A DNA stretch of 64,000 nt from Pseudomonas farris (GCF_019145235.1 NZ_JAHSTV010000002.1:248001-312000), one strand, 5' to 3'; numbered from the stretch's first letter, positions 44,357-53,321 are shown. The notes: generated by a model not told the origin, from the letters alone. Program-made: numbers and translations.

Positions 44357-44648
44357 CCTTGGTGTTGACTTGTTAAGGCTCTGTTAAATAAGTCACTGGG
44401 CAGTCAGCCTGTTTGCTGAGGCGGCGAAACTATATATCGAGTTTTTATTTTAGTGGAATGTGTTTGTTATCAAGTTATGTAAGAGGTGTTTTTTATGGAT
44501 GCTAAAGTTGCTATGAAAGTTGGCGGGTTGTGTTCTTTCGCTGGGCAGTGACTGTTCATGGAAGGGGCGAGGGCAGTTTTCTTCAATACCGGGGGCCGGG
44601 CGCTGGTTACCGTGAGCGCTGTATTCCTTGATTTGAAGCAGGTGTGCG
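44357..44648. other. AT-rich gap upstream of the large orphan gene
   Basis: This 292-base divergent gap is clearly AT-richer than its surroundings (for example ACTATATATCGAGTTTTTAT near 44430). It must hold promoters for the orphan gene and the LysE-type gene. I see no repeat, RNA gene or further coding frame in it. Confidence 0.5.
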
Positions 44649-45236
44649 ATGAGTCTGATTCTTTCCATGGCCGCGTTTGCGCTGGTCGCCTCTATAACGC
44701 CGGGGCCGGTGAATATTGTGGCGTTGAGCTCGGGGGCACAGTTCGGTTTCCTCGCGAGTCAGCGGCATGTGGCTGGGGCGACCTTGGGGTTTGTTCTGCT
44801 GTTGGTACTGATGGGGTTGGGTTTGCATGAGGTGTTGCAGCGTTGGCCGGCGTTGACGCGGGTGGTGCAATGGGCGGGGGTGGCGTTTCTGTTGTTCATG
44901 GCTTTCAAATTGGCCACTGACAACGGTCAACTCGATGCCAAGGAGTCGGGGCGGGTGCCGTCGATGCTGTATGGCGCGGTGATGCAATGGCTCAACCCGA
45001 AAGCCTGGCTGGCCTGCGTGGCGGGGATGGGCGCGTTTGTCGCCGACGGTGAGGCGCGGCTGGTTTGGCAGTTTGCGGCGGTGTATCTGGTGATCTGCTA
45101 CTTGTCGGTGGGTTGCTGGGCGTATGCCGGGACGTTTTTGCGCGGCTATCTGAGCAATCCGGCGGGGATGCGCCTGTTCAATCGGGTCATGGCGTTGCTG
45201 CTGGCGGTGAGTGCGGGGTATTTGCTGTTGCCGTAG
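44649..45236 (+). CDS. LysE/RhtB-family amino-acid exporter
   Basis: A 195-residue membrane protein with about six helices. The opening MSLILSMAAFALVASITPGP carries the family Pro-Gly-Pro motif, and MQWLNPKAWLACVAGMGAF the second signature. It exports an unknown amino acid. The following AraC-family gene converges on it, with about 67 bases between them, so it is not necessarily its regulator. Confidence 0.9.
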   Translation: MSLILSMAAFALVASITPGPVNIVALSSGAQFGFLASQRHVAGATLGFVLLLVLMGLGLHEVLQRWPALTRVVQWAGVAFLLFMAFKLATDNGQLDAKESGRVPSMLYGAVMQWLNPKAWLACVAGMGAFVADGEARLVWQFAAVYLVICYLSVGCWAYAGTFLRGYLSNPAGMRLFNRVMALLLAVSAGYLLLP

Positions 45237-45303
45237 GTCTGGAGAGTGTTCCTCTAATGTGGGGCAGTTCCACCTATCAAGGCTTGTGGCGAGGGAGGAT
45301 GAG

Positions 45304-46137
45304 TTAGCCGCGGTACTGCCCCGGTGTCGCCGCCAGATGCTGTTTGAACGCGCGCTGAAAATGCGCCTGATCAGCAAACCCGGCTTCCAGCGCCACATCG
45401 GCGATCAACTTGCCGCTGCGCAACCGATCCCGGGCGAACTGGATGCGCCGGTTAACCAGAAACGCATGGGGCGTCATGCCGTAATGCTGTTTGAAGGCAC
45501 GGATCAGGTACGACGGCGACAGTTGCGCCGCCTCGCAAATGTCCTCGAGCTTGAGCATCTGCGTGCAGTTGTCGCGGATATAGTCGGCGGCCCGTTCCAG
45601 CTTGAAATTGGGTTCGCGCAGCGGTTGATCGATGGGGTTGAGCCGCTGTTGCACCTCGGTGAAAAACTCCACCGCCGCGCTGTGCTTGCGCAGCACGTCT
45701 TGCTGCTGATCGACCAATACCTCGTACAAATTCTTCAGGCCGGCAAACAGCTCGACGTCACGATTGTGGGTGATGGAAAACCGGCGAAACGCCAAGTCCT
45801 GGCTGAAGCCGAGCTGATGCTGCAAATCGGTCAGCCAAGGCGTCTCGACGTACAGCATCAGGTACGACCAAGGCTGGTCGTCGATCGGGTTGCAGGCATG
45901 CACATCGCCCGGATTCATCAGCACCACCGTGCCGGCACTGACCTGAAACTCCGATTGCTCGTGGATATAGGTGCTGCGCCCGGCGGTGATTGCGCCAATG
46001 GAAAAATGCGCGTGGGAATGCCGGCTGTAGCAGACCTCGCGACCGTCGGCGATGGAGCGGGCTTCAATGAAGGGCAGGGCGTCGTCGCGCCAGAAGCGCG
46101 GGGCTTTGTCTGCATCTTTGGCGACGGTGTGCTTCAT
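45304..46137 (-). CDS. AraC-family transcriptional regulator
   Basis: A 277-residue regulator. The N-terminal cupin-like domain binds the effector (HSHAHFSIGAITAGRS, GTVVLMNPGDVHACNP). The C-terminal double helix-turn-helix spans about 175-275, with LEDICEAAQLSPSYLIRAFK and the second helix DVALEAGFADQAHFQRAFKQ. The His-rich N-terminus resembles AraC proteins that control LysE-type exporters and amino-acid responses. The LysE gene lies immediately beyond it in convergent orientation, a common pairing. Confidence 0.9.
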   Translation of the reverse strand: MKHTVAKDADKAPRFWRDDALPFIEARSIADGREVCYSRHSHAHFSIGAITAGRSTYIHEQSEFQVSAGTVVLMNPGDVHACNPIDDQPWSYLMLYVETPWLTDLQHQLGFSQDLAFRRFSITHNRDVELFAGLKNLYEVLVDQQQDVLRKHSAAVEFFTEVQQRLNPIDQPLREPNFKLERAADYIRDNCTQMLKLEDICEAAQLSPSYLIRAFKQHYGMTPHAFLVNRRIQFARDRLRSGKLIADVALEAGFADQAHFQRAFKQHLAATPGQYRG

Positions 46138-46171
46138 CCTGGCATCCTCGGCGGTTCAGCTTTGGAGTGTA

Positions 46172-46675
46172 TTAGCTCTCGCCGTCAAAGGCTCGTTGCA
46201 GCGTGGCGATGTCGAGTTTTTTCATCTGCAGCATCGCCGCCATGGCGCGCTGGGATTTGGCTGCGTCGGGGTCTTTCATCATGTCCATCAGAACGACCGG
46301 CACGACCTGCCACGACACGCCGAATTTATCCTTGAGCCAGCCGCATTGCTGGGCTTCAACGGGACCGCCTGCAGACAGGCGCCCCCAGAAGTGGTCGACT
46401 TCTTCCTGAGTGTGACAATTGACCTGGAATGAGATCGCCTCATTGAACTTGAAAACCGGGCCACCGTTAAGGCCTGTGAAACTCTGCCCATCGAGCTCGA
46501 AACTGACGGTCATCACCGAGCCTTCCGGCCGGCCATGGATTTCCTGACCCGCCTTGCCGTAATGGGTGATGCCGGCGATTTTGGAATGATCGAAGATCGC
46601 GCAGTAAAACTTCGCGGCGTCCTCGGCCTGATCGTCGAACCACAGGCAGGGCGTGAGTTTTTGAACGCGGTGCAT
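46172..46675 (-). CDS. PhnB/YjdN-like VOC-fold protein
   Basis: A 167-residue protein that begins VQKLTPCLWFDDQAEDAAKF and contains KIAGITHYGKAG and NEAISFQVNC, the pattern of PhnB/3-dmu-9-3-mt family proteins, a branch of the VOC fold with no well-defined reaction. ATG 46675 has AGGAG seven bases upstream; the longer frame to 46702 is unlikely. It lies 34 bases upstream of the AraC-family gene in the same direction, so the two may be co-transcribed. Confidence 0.85.
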   Translation of the reverse strand: MHRVQKLTPCLWFDDQAEDAAKFYCAIFDHSKIAGITHYGKAGQEIHGRPEGSVMTVSFELDGQSFTGLNGGPVFKFNEAISFQVNCHTQEEVDHFWGRLSAGGPVEAQQCGWLKDKFGVSWQVVPVVLMDMMKDPDAAKSQRAMAAMLQMKKLDIATLQRAFDGES

Positions 46676-46936
46676 GGCGGTGCTCCTCTGCGGGTTGATC
46701 ACTCTGGATTATCAGCGTAGTCAGCCTGTGATGGTCCGGTTGTGCCATAGATCGACAAGTCGTGAGAATTCCCCTCAACCCGTTTAGAGCGAATGGGCAG
46801 CGACCGGTGGTCGATGAACATGGCTTGTGGGTCAAATTGCGCTTAGCTGTATGGATAACCCATGGCGCGCGTAACCGCCGACCTTGAGCGAAGAGAGGCG
46901 CCCCTTCAGAACACCGTGAGTCTGAGGAAATCCGCA

Positions 46937-47392
46937 ATGCTGACCCTTAATATCAATGGCAAGGACCAGGAACTGGATGTCCCCGCGGACATGCCGTTGC
47001 TCTGGGTGCTGCGCGATGTCGCGCACCTGACGGGCACCAAATTCGGTTGCGGCATGGCCCAGTGTGGCGCTTGCACCGTACACGTCGACGGCGCGCCGCT
47101 GCGCTCCTGCATCACGCCCGCCACGGCGGTGGCCCACGGGCAGAAAATTCTCACCATCGAAGGTTTATCCGCCGATGGCTCGCACCCGGTCCAGCAAGCC
47201 TGGGCCGAACTCGACGTGGTCCAGTGCGGTTATTGCCAATCGGGGCAAATCATGTCGGCGGCCGCGTTGCTGGCGAAGATCCCCAAACCCACCGACAGCG
47301 ACATCGACCAGGCGCTGTCCGGCAACATCTGCCGCTGCGGCACCTACCCAAGAATCCGCGCCGCGGTCAAACGCGCCGCCGAGATCGGTTGA
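46937..47392 (+). CDS. [2Fe-2S] subunit of a molybdenum hydroxylase (IorA-type)
   Basis: A 151-residue protein with two [2Fe-2S] clusters: a plant-ferredoxin-like one ([17 protein letters not shown] plus LRSC) and the four-Cys helical domain ([12 protein letters not shown] with [10 protein letters not shown]). This is the small subunit of xanthine-oxidase-family enzymes such as isoquinoline 1-oxidoreductase. The start at 46937 follows GAGGAAA; an in-frame earlier start at 46862 lacks that. It passes electrons from the large molybdenum subunit encoded 24 bases downstream, probably to the following cytochrome c. Confidence 0.92.
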   Translation: MLTLNINGKDQELDVPADMPLLWVLRDVAHLTGTKFGCGMAQCGACTVHVDGAPLRSCITPATAVAHGQKILTIEGLSADGSHPVQQAWAELDVVQCGYCQSGQIMSAAALLAKIPKPTDSDIDQALSGNICRCGTYPRIRAAVKRAAEIG

Positions 47393-47416
47393 TACCACGT
47401 TGAAGGGAGCTGACCC

Positions 47417-49585
47417 ATGAACAGAATCAACCCTGTCTCGCGTCGCAGTTTTCTCAAGGGCAGTGCGGTGTTGGGCGGCGGTCTGGTGGTGGCGTTTGTC
47501 ATCCCGGGTGCCAATCGCTTTGCCCTCGGCGCCGAGAATCAAGGAAACGTCTTCGCCCCCAACGCTTTTTTACGCATTGGCAACGACAACAGCATCACCG
47601 TGCTGCTCGGTCATTCGGAAATGGGCCAGGGCATCTGGACCGGCCTGACCATGTTGATCGCCGAAGAGCTGGACGCCGACTGGTCGAAAATCCGTGTTGA
47701 ACACGCGCCAGCCTCGGCGGCCGATTATGGCCTGCCAGGGTTTGGCGGGATGCAGATCACCGGCGGTTCGACGTCGACCTGGATGGAGTTCGACCGCTAT
47801 CGCCAGGCCGGAGCGGCGGCCCGCTTGATGCTGATCGAGGCGGCGGCCAAGCGATTCGACGTGGCGCCTTCGCAGATTCGCACCGAATCGGGCGTGGTCA
47901 TTGCCGGCGACAAACGCGCCACTTACGGCGAACTGGCGGATGACGCCGCCAAGTTGCCAGTGCCGGATCCGGCCTCGATCAAATTCAAAGACGCCAAGGA
48001 CTGGAAGGTCATTGGCAAACCCACCAAGCGCCTCGACACTCCGGAGAAAATCACCGGGCAGGCGAAGTTCGGCATGGACGTGCAATTCGATGGACTCATG
48101 ACGGCGATGGTCGCTCGCCCACCGGTGTTCGGCGGCAGCGTCAAATCCTTCGAAGGCGCCGAGGCACTGGCGGTGCCGGGCGTGCACAAAGTGGTGCAGG
48201 TGCCCACGGGTGTCGCGGTGATTGCCGATCATTATTGGGCGGCGAAGCTGGGGCGTGATGCGCTGAAGGTCGAATGGGACCTGGGGCCGAACGCCGGGCT
48301 GGATAGCCAACAGCTGCTGGAGAGCTTTCGTAAACTCGCCGCCACGCCCGGCACTTCCGCCAGTAAGGCCGGGGATGCGACGGCGACGCTAGGCAAATCG
48401 GTGAAGACGATTGAGGCTGAGTACAGCGTGCCGTACCTGGCTCATGCGCCGATGGAGCCGCTCAATTGCACGGTAAAAATCTCCAAGGACAAATGCGAAA
48501 TCTGGACCGGCACGCAGTTTCAGACGCTGGATCAGATGATCGCGGGGAAGATCACCGGACTCAAACCTGAACAGGTCGAGATCCACACCCAATTCCTCGG
48601 TGGCGGCTTCGGGCGTCGGGCCAACCCGACCTCGGATTTTGTCAGCGAAGCCGTGTACGTCGCCAAGGCAGCGGGCGGGCCGGTGAAAACCGTCTGGGCC
48701 CGAGAGGATGACATTCGCGGCGGTTACTATCGCTCGGCGTTCCTGCATCAGGCGCGCATCGGGTTGGGTGCCGACGGCATGCCGATGGCCTGGAAGCATG
48801 TGCTGGTCGGGCAGTCGATTCTGACGGGCACGTCGTTCGCGGCGACGATGGTCAAGGACGGCGTCGACAAAACCTCCGTCGAAGGCGTGGCCGACAGTCC
48901 TTATCTTGTGGGGCTGGCCAATCATCAGGTCGAACTGCATTCACCGCAAACCGGCATCAGCGTGCTGTGGCTGAGGTCGGTGGGGCACACCCACACGGCA
49001 TTCGTCATGGAGTCGTTGATCGATGAGCTGGCAGACGCCGCCGGCAAGGATCCGGTGGAATACCGACGCGCCTTGCTCAAGGCGCATCCACGGCATTTGG
49101 GCGTGCTGAATCTGGCGGTGGAGAAAGCCAACTGGAAAGCACCCTTGCCAGACGGTCACGCATTGGGCGTGGCGGTGCATGAGTCCTTCGGCAGTTACGT
49201 CGCCCAGGTGGCCGAGGTGTCCCAGGACAATCTGGCGATTCGCGTGCATCGGGTGGTGTGTGCGGTGGATTGCGGCATTGCGGTCAACCCGCAGGGCATC
49301 GCCGCGCAGATGGAATCGGGCATCACCTTCGGTCTCGGATTTACCTTGCACAGCAAGCTGACGTTCAAGAACGGTCAGGTGGAGCAATCCAATTATCACG
49401 ACTATCAGGTCCTGCGCCTGAACGAGATGCCGGTGGTCGAGGTGCACATCGTTCCCAGCAGCGACAAGCCCGGTGGTATTGGCGAGGTCGGTGTGCCTCC
49501 GGTAGCGCCGGCAGTGGCGAACGCGGTGTTTGCCCTGACCGGGCAGCGTCTGCGGGAACTGCCGTTGCAACTGTCGGGGGTGTGA
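47417..49585 (+). CDS. Molybdopterin-binding large subunit of a xanthine-oxidase-family dehydrogenase (IorB-type), Tat-exported
   Basis: A 722-residue subunit with a twin-arginine signal (RRSFLKGSAVLGGGLVVAF), so the enzyme acts in the periplasm. Cofactor and active-site motifs of the family are present: GHSEMGQGIWTGLTMLIAEE, TQFLGGGFGRRANPTSDF, and the terminal GGIGEVGVPPVAPAVANAVF with the catalytic Glu. Substrates of IorB-type enzymes are N-heterocycles or aldehydes; the one here is unknown. The [2Fe-2S] subunit precedes it and a dihaem cytochrome c gene starts 1 base after its stop, giving a three-gene electron pathway. Confidence 0.92.
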   Translation: MNRINPVSRRSFLKGSAVLGGGLVVAFVIPGANRFALGAENQGNVFAPNAFLRIGNDNSITVLLGHSEMGQGIWTGLTMLIAEELDADWSKIRVEHAPASAADYGLPGFGGMQITGGSTSTWMEFDRYRQAGAAARLMLIEAAAKRFDVAPSQIRTESGVVIAGDKRATYGELADDAAKLPVPDPASIKFKDAKDWKVIGKPTKRLDTPEKITGQAKFGMDVQFDGLMTAMVARPPVFGGSVKSFEGAEALAVPGVHKVVQVPTGVAVIADHYWAAKLGRDALKVEWDLGPNAGLDSQQLLESFRKLAATPGTSASKAGDATATLGKSVKTIEAEYSVPYLAHAPMEPLNCTVKISKDKCEIWTGTQFQTLDQMIAGKITGLKPEQVEIHTQFLGGGFGRRANPTSDFVSEAVYVAKAAGGPVKTVWAREDDIRGGYYRSAFLHQARIGLGADGMPMAWKHVLVGQSILTGTSFAATMVKDGVDKTSVEGVADSPYLVGLANHQVELHSPQTGISVLWLRSVGHTHTAFVMESLIDELADAAGKDPVEYRRALLKAHPRHLGVLNLAVEKANWKAPLPDGHALGVAVHESFGSYVAQVAEVSQDNLAIRVHRVVCAVDCGIAVNPQGIAAQMESGITFGLGFTLHSKLTFKNGQVEQSNYHDYQVLRLNEMPVVEVHIVPSSDKPGGIGEVGVPPVAPAVANAVFALTGQRLRELPLQLSGV

Positions 49586-49586
49586 G

Positions 49587-50165
49587 ATGAGACGACATGC
49601 GTTTCTTGGCGCGGTGATGCTGATCGGTCTGGGTGGCTATGCCTCGGACCTGTTCGCTGATGATAAAGAGGCGGTGAAGGCGTTCGACACGGTGCAGAAA
49701 GTGTTCCAGAGCCCGCGTTGTCAGAACTGTCATATCCCTGGCGATTCGCCGCTGCAGTTCGACGCCGGTGTTCCTCACGCAATGAATGTGGTTCGCGGCC
49801 TGGACGGCAAGGGCGCCGCCGGTTTGCCGTGTGCCAGTTGCCATGCCGAACGCAATCCGCCGGCCAGTTATGGCCCCAATTCGCCACCCGGAGCACCGCA
49901 TTGGAGCCTGCCGCCGGCTGCGCACAAAATGGCCTGGATCGGCCTGCCGGCCGACAAGTTGTGCGCGATGATCAAGGACCGTTCCAGCAATGGCGATCGT
50001 GATTTTGCGGCGCTGATCAAGCACGTCAGCGAGGATAAGCTGGTGCTTTGGGGCTGGAATCCGGGCGAGGGGCGGGCGCCGGTGCCGGTACCCCACGACA
50101 TCTTCGTCACCCAGTTCAAGCTCTGGGCCGATGCTGGAGGGCCGTGTCCGGTGGCGGGTAGCTGA
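49587..50165 (+). CDS. Periplasmic cytochrome c with two CxxCH haem sites
   Basis: A 192-residue protein with an N-terminal hydrophobic signal segment ending near LFADD. It has two haem-binding motifs, CQNCH (near residue 45) and CASCH (near residue 80), and no further ones. It starts 1 base after the molybdenum-subunit gene and is therefore co-transcribed. It most likely accepts electrons from the oxidoreductase and passes them to the respiratory chain. The short haem spacing differs from the three-haem cytochromes often paired with such dehydrogenases. Confidence 0.88.
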   Translation: MRRHAFLGAVMLIGLGGYASDLFADDKEAVKAFDTVQKVFQSPRCQNCHIPGDSPLQFDAGVPHAMNVVRGLDGKGAAGLPCASCHAERNPPASYGPNSPPGAPHWSLPPAAHKMAWIGLPADKLCAMIKDRSSNGDRDFAALIKHVSEDKLVLWGWNPGEGRAPVPVPHDIFVTQFKLWADAGGPCPVAGS

Positions 50166-50238
50166 CCAGCGGCGCGTTTATAGGGAGTCATATCGGGTGT
50201 GAACGACTCTAACGTTCATATCCATCAAGGAGTGAGTG

Positions 50239-50859
50239 ATGTTAACCCCAGGCAAACCGCTCAAACCCGGCGCTGGCGCAGACATGCGTGCGCCGAATGC
50301 ACTCGACAGCGCAATTCAGGATCGCGATGTATTGCGCGACCTGGCGCGTAAGGCTGAGCAAGCGCTGATGGGCGTGCAGATGGCGAGCATGGATGAATTG
50401 ACCCTGCTCTCCAATCGTCATGGCTTCGAGGCTTTGGCTCAGTTAGGACTGGAGGCCTGTCAGCAGTTGGGCAAACCCGCGACCCTGCTGTTTTTCGACC
50501 TTGATGACTTCAAGCGCATCAACCAGCTGTACGGTCGCGCCGAGGGTGACGATGCCCTGAAAACCTTCGCCGATGTGCTACGCATCGCCTTTCGTGAAAG
50601 CGATGTGATCGGCCGGCTCGGCAGCGATGAGTTTGCTGCCTTGTTGACCGGCGCCGACGCCGTGGAAATCGCCGCGATCAGAGCGCGCCTCGAAGAAATA
50701 CTCGAAGAACGCAATGCCACAGCGCATCGTGGCTATGACATTCGCTTCAGTATTGGGCAGATCGAGTTTGATTCTCGGCTGCACCAGACGGCGGAAGACT
50801 TGCTGGCTTTGGCCGATAAGGCGCTGCGCGCCCGGCAGTTCGATGCTCGTCATTGTTGA
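50239..50859 (+). CDS. GGDEF-domain protein (GSDEF active-site variant)
   Basis: A 206-residue cytoplasmic protein: a short N-terminal helix (about 1-45) and a full GGDEF domain (about 48-200). The metal-binding Asp87 is in LFFDLDDF, the inhibitory I-site RxxD is Arg119-Asp122, and the active-site loop reads GSDEF at 128-132 instead of GGDEF. It may be a diguanylate cyclase or a c-di-GMP-binding pseudoenzyme; the substitution leaves this open. AAGGAG lies 6 bases upstream of ATG 50239. It is separated by about 70 bases from the cytochrome gene and is probably independent of it. Confidence 0.85.
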   Translation: MLTPGKPLKPGAGADMRAPNALDSAIQDRDVLRDLARKAEQALMGVQMASMDELTLLSNRHGFEALAQLGLEACQQLGKPATLLFFDLDDFKRINQLYGRAEGDDALKTFADVLRIAFRESDVIGRLGSDEFAALLTGADAVEIAAIRARLEEILEERNATAHRGYDIRFSIGQIEFDSRLHQTAEDLLALADKALRARQFDARHC

Positions 50860-50919
50860 ATGGCATCTTGCAAGTCCGCTGCAATGTGCTCGGCTGTTCG
50901 CAACTGCCGGTCGGGCAGA

Positions 50920-51345
50920 TCATTTGGCGAACAACTGATCGATATCCTTGAACGCCTTGAATTCCAGAGCGTTGCCGCAGGGATCGAAGAGAAACATTGT
51001 CGCTTGTTCGCCCACCAATCCCTGAAAGCGGATACCCGGTTCGATCACGAAGCGGGTGCCAAGGGCTTTCAAGCGCTCGGCCAGGGTTTCCCATTCCTCC
51101 ATCCCCAATACCACACCGAAATGCGGCACCGGTACGTCGTGGCCATCGACGGCGTTGGTATGGGCGGCTTCCTGAGAAGCATTTTTCGGTGCCAGATGAA
51201 TCACCAGTTGATGGCCGAAAAAGTTGAAATCGACCCAATGGTCGCTGGAGCGACCTTCTTCCAGGCCGAACACTTCACCATAGAAGCGCCGGGCAGCGGC
51301 CAAGTCGTAAACCGGGATAGCCAAGTGAAAAGGGGACAGTTGCAT
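50920..51345 (-). CDS. VOC (glyoxalase/bleomycin-resistance) family protein
   Basis: A 141-residue VOC protein that begins [20 protein letters not shown] (first metal His) and ends with [16 protein letters not shown] (acidic ligand). [11 protein letters not shown] and [13 protein letters not shown] form the two other expected strands with His residues. It is divergent from a LysR-family gene, and the 115 bases between them hold a long dyad. It is therefore the likely target of that regulator. Its reaction is not predictable from sequence. Confidence 0.87.
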   Translation of the reverse strand: MQLSPFHLAIPVYDLAAARRFYGEVFGLEEGRSSDHWVDFNFFGHQLVIHLAPKNASQEAAHTNAVDGHDVPVPHFGVVLGMEEWETLAERLKALGTRFVIEPGIRFQGLVGEQATMFLFDPCGNALEFKAFKDIDQLFAK

Positions 51346-51400
51346 CGGACGTGCCTCGACGGGTTGAGAGTTAAGAGCCGAGTTTAGTCCTGTGCTTTTT

Positions 51401-51450
51401 GATTGAAAGACGATAATTTTTGCGACGAGCTCAAATTATTTCGATCAATC
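51401..51450. promoter_or_regulatory. Extended dyad between the LysR and VOC genes, candidate LysR operator
   Basis: GATTGA (51401) and ATAATTT (51413) on the left are mirrored exactly by AAATTAT (51433) and TCAATC (51445) on the right. The inner arms are 13 bases apart. The dyad abuts the Shine-Dalgarno of the LysR gene, so binding could both autoregulate it and control the divergent VOC gene. Confidence 0.55.
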
Positions 51451-51460
51451 GGAGAGCCGC

Positions 51461-52327
51461 ATGCTGCGGGAACTGAAAACCTTCATTGCCGTGACACGTC
51501 ATGGCACGTTCGCTGCGGCAGGCATGCACATTGGCCTGACCCAGTCGGCAGTCAGCGCACAGATCCGAAACCTCGAACAGGCGTTGGGCATTCGCCTGTT
51601 CGATCGCACCGGACGTCAGGCTATTCTCAACGCCGCGGGGCAGCGGGCGTTACCGATGGCTCGGGAAATCCTTGAGACCTTCAACCGCATGGCCGTCAGT
51701 GATAGCGTCGGCGAGTTTCGTGGCGAATTGAAGATCGGCGCGGTGGCCACCGTCCAGACCGGGTTGTTGCCGCGCGCGCTGTTACGCCTCAGGCAACAGG
51801 CACCATTGCTGGAGGCGAAACTGGTGCCGGGGGTATCCCTGAGCCTGTTGAGCCAGGTGGACACCGGCGAAGTGGACCTGGCGATTCTGATCAAGCCGCC
51901 GTTTGAATTACCCAAGGAATTGTCGGTGCACGTCATTCGCCGGGAGCCGTTTGTGCTGATCGTGCCGGCAGATCTTGAGGGCGACGACCCGCTGCAGTTG
52001 CTCGCCAACCATCCCCACGTACGCTACGACCGCAATTCTTTCGGTGGGCGCCTGGTGACTCGCTTTTTACGCGAGCAGCAGATCGATGTGCAGGTGGCTC
52101 TGGAGCTGGATGAGCTGGAGGCTATCGTCAAAATGGTCGAATGCGGGCTGGGTGTTTCGCTATTGCCGGAGGCGGGGCTGTGGCTTGAGCATGGGGCGAA
52201 GGTGCGGATCATCCCGTTGGGTGAGCTGACGTTCTACCGGGAGATCGTGCTGTTGCAGCGTTATAGCCAGCGCACACAACCGATCCAGCAGTTGTTTGCC
52301 CGGTGTTTGACGAAAATCGACGACTAA
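51461..52327 (+). CDS. LysR-family transcriptional regulator
   Basis: A 288-residue LysR protein. The N-terminal winged helix-turn-helix (about 1-60) reads LRELKTFIAVTRHGTFAAAG, then LTQSAVSAQIRNLEQALG and LFDRTGR. The C-terminal part (about 88-288) is a periplasmic-binding-protein-like effector domain. GGAG precedes ATG 51461. Divergent location against the VOC gene, with a shared 50-base dyad, suggests it controls that gene and itself. The inducer is unknown. Confidence 0.92.
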   Translation: MLRELKTFIAVTRHGTFAAAGMHIGLTQSAVSAQIRNLEQALGIRLFDRTGRQAILNAAGQRALPMAREILETFNRMAVSDSVGEFRGELKIGAVATVQTGLLPRALLRLRQQAPLLEAKLVPGVSLSLLSQVDTGEVDLAILIKPPFELPKELSVHVIRREPFVLIVPADLEGDDPLQLLANHPHVRYDRNSFGGRLVTRFLREQQIDVQVALELDELEAIVKMVECGLGVSLLPEAGLWLEHGAKVRIIPLGELTFYREIVLLQRYSQRTQPIQQLFARCLTKIDD

Positions 52328-52338
52328 ACGCTAACCCC

Positions 52339-52430
52339 TGTGGGAGCGGGCTTGCTCGCGAAGGCGGTGTTCGGCATACAGAAAGTGTCGACTGGCACAC
52401 CGCTTTCGCGAGCAAGCCCGCTCCCACATT
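52339..52430. repeat. REPIN-type inverted repeat pair
   Basis: TGTGGGAGCGGGCTTGCTCG is mirrored by TTTCGCGAGCAAGCCCGCTC. It lies between the convergent ends of the LysR gene and fabI. Confidence 0.85.
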
Positions 52431-52464
52431 TGACCGCATCAAGCCTGGAATTTAGGGCATAAAA

Positions 52465-52486
52465 AAACCCGCCAATCGGCGGGTTT
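52465..52486 (-). terminator. Rho-independent terminator of fabI
   Basis: On the minus strand AAACCCGCC-GATT-GGCGGGTTT runs on into a total of seven T residues, about 20 bases past the fabI stop. A 9-bp perfect stem. Confidence 0.92.
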
Positions 52487-52505
52487 CTTCATGGCTAATC
52501 GAAGA

Positions 52506-53300
52506 TCACTCTTCGATGTTGCCCATGGCGGTGGTGTTGAAGCCGCCGTCTACGTACATGATTTCGCCGCTGATGCCGGACGCCAGGTCCGAGCACAGGA
52601 AGGCGCCGGCGTTGCCGACTTCGTCGATGGTGACGTTACGACGCAGCGGGGTTTGCGCTTCGTTGGCGGCCAGCATTTTGCGGAAGTTCTTGATGCCGGA
52701 AGCGGCGAGAGTGCGGATCGGGCCAGCCGATACGCAGTTCACGCGGGTGCCATCCGGGCCCAGGGAGCCGGCCAGGTAACGCACGCCAGCTTCCAAAGAA
52801 GCCTTGGCCATGCCCATTACGTTGTAGTTCGGCATGGTGCGCTCGGCGCCCAGGTACGACAGGGTCAGCAGGCTGCCATTGCGGCCTTTCATCATTTCGC
52901 GACCAGCTTTGGCCAAGGCCACGAAGCTGTAGGCGCTGATGTCGTGAGCAATGCGGAAACCTTCACGGGTGGTGGCTTCGGTGAAGTCGCCGTCCAGTTG
53001 GTCGCCCGGGGCGAAGCCGACGGAGTGCACGATGCAGTCCAGGCCGTCCCACTTCTTGCTCAGTGCTTCGAAGACCTTGGCGATTTCTTCATCGCTGGCC
53101 ACGTCGCACGGGAAGCACAGCTCAGGGCTCGAGCCCCAGCCTTGTGCGAATTCTTCGACACGACCCTTGAGTTTGTCGTTCTGATAAGTGAAGGCAAGCT
53201 CAGCGCCCTCGCGATGCATGGCGGCAGCGATGCCGGATGCGATGGACAGCTTGCTGGCGACACCGACGATCAGTACGCGCTTACCGGCGAGAAAACCCAT
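52506..53300 (-). CDS. fabI: Enoyl-[acyl-carrier-protein] reductase (NADH) FabI
   Basis: A 264-residue SDR-like reductase that performs the last step of each fatty-acid elongation cycle. The cofactor region [20 protein letters not shown], the [13 protein letters not shown] segment and the active-site Tyr and Lys spaced Tyr-x6-Lys in [14 protein letters not shown] are diagnostic for FabI. It is the target of triclosan-type inhibitors in this family. It follows yejF by about 20 bases, a gene order I recall from P. aeruginosa, and ends at a strong terminator. Confidence 0.96.
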   Translation of the reverse strand: MGFLAGKRVLIVGVASKLSIASGIAAAMHREGAELAFTYQNDKLKGRVEEFAQGWGSSPELCFPCDVASDEEIAKVFEALSKKWDGLDCIVHSVGFAPGDQLDGDFTEATTREGFRIAHDISAYSFVALAKAGREMMKGRNGSLLTLSYLGAERTMPNYNVMGMAKASLEAGVRYLAGSLGPDGTRVNCVSAGPIRTLAASGIKNFRKMLAANEAQTPLRRNVTIDEVGNAGAFLCSDLASGISGEIMYVDGGFNTTAMGNIEE

Positions 53301-53321
53301 GTGTTGCTCCTCTTTTCAGGT

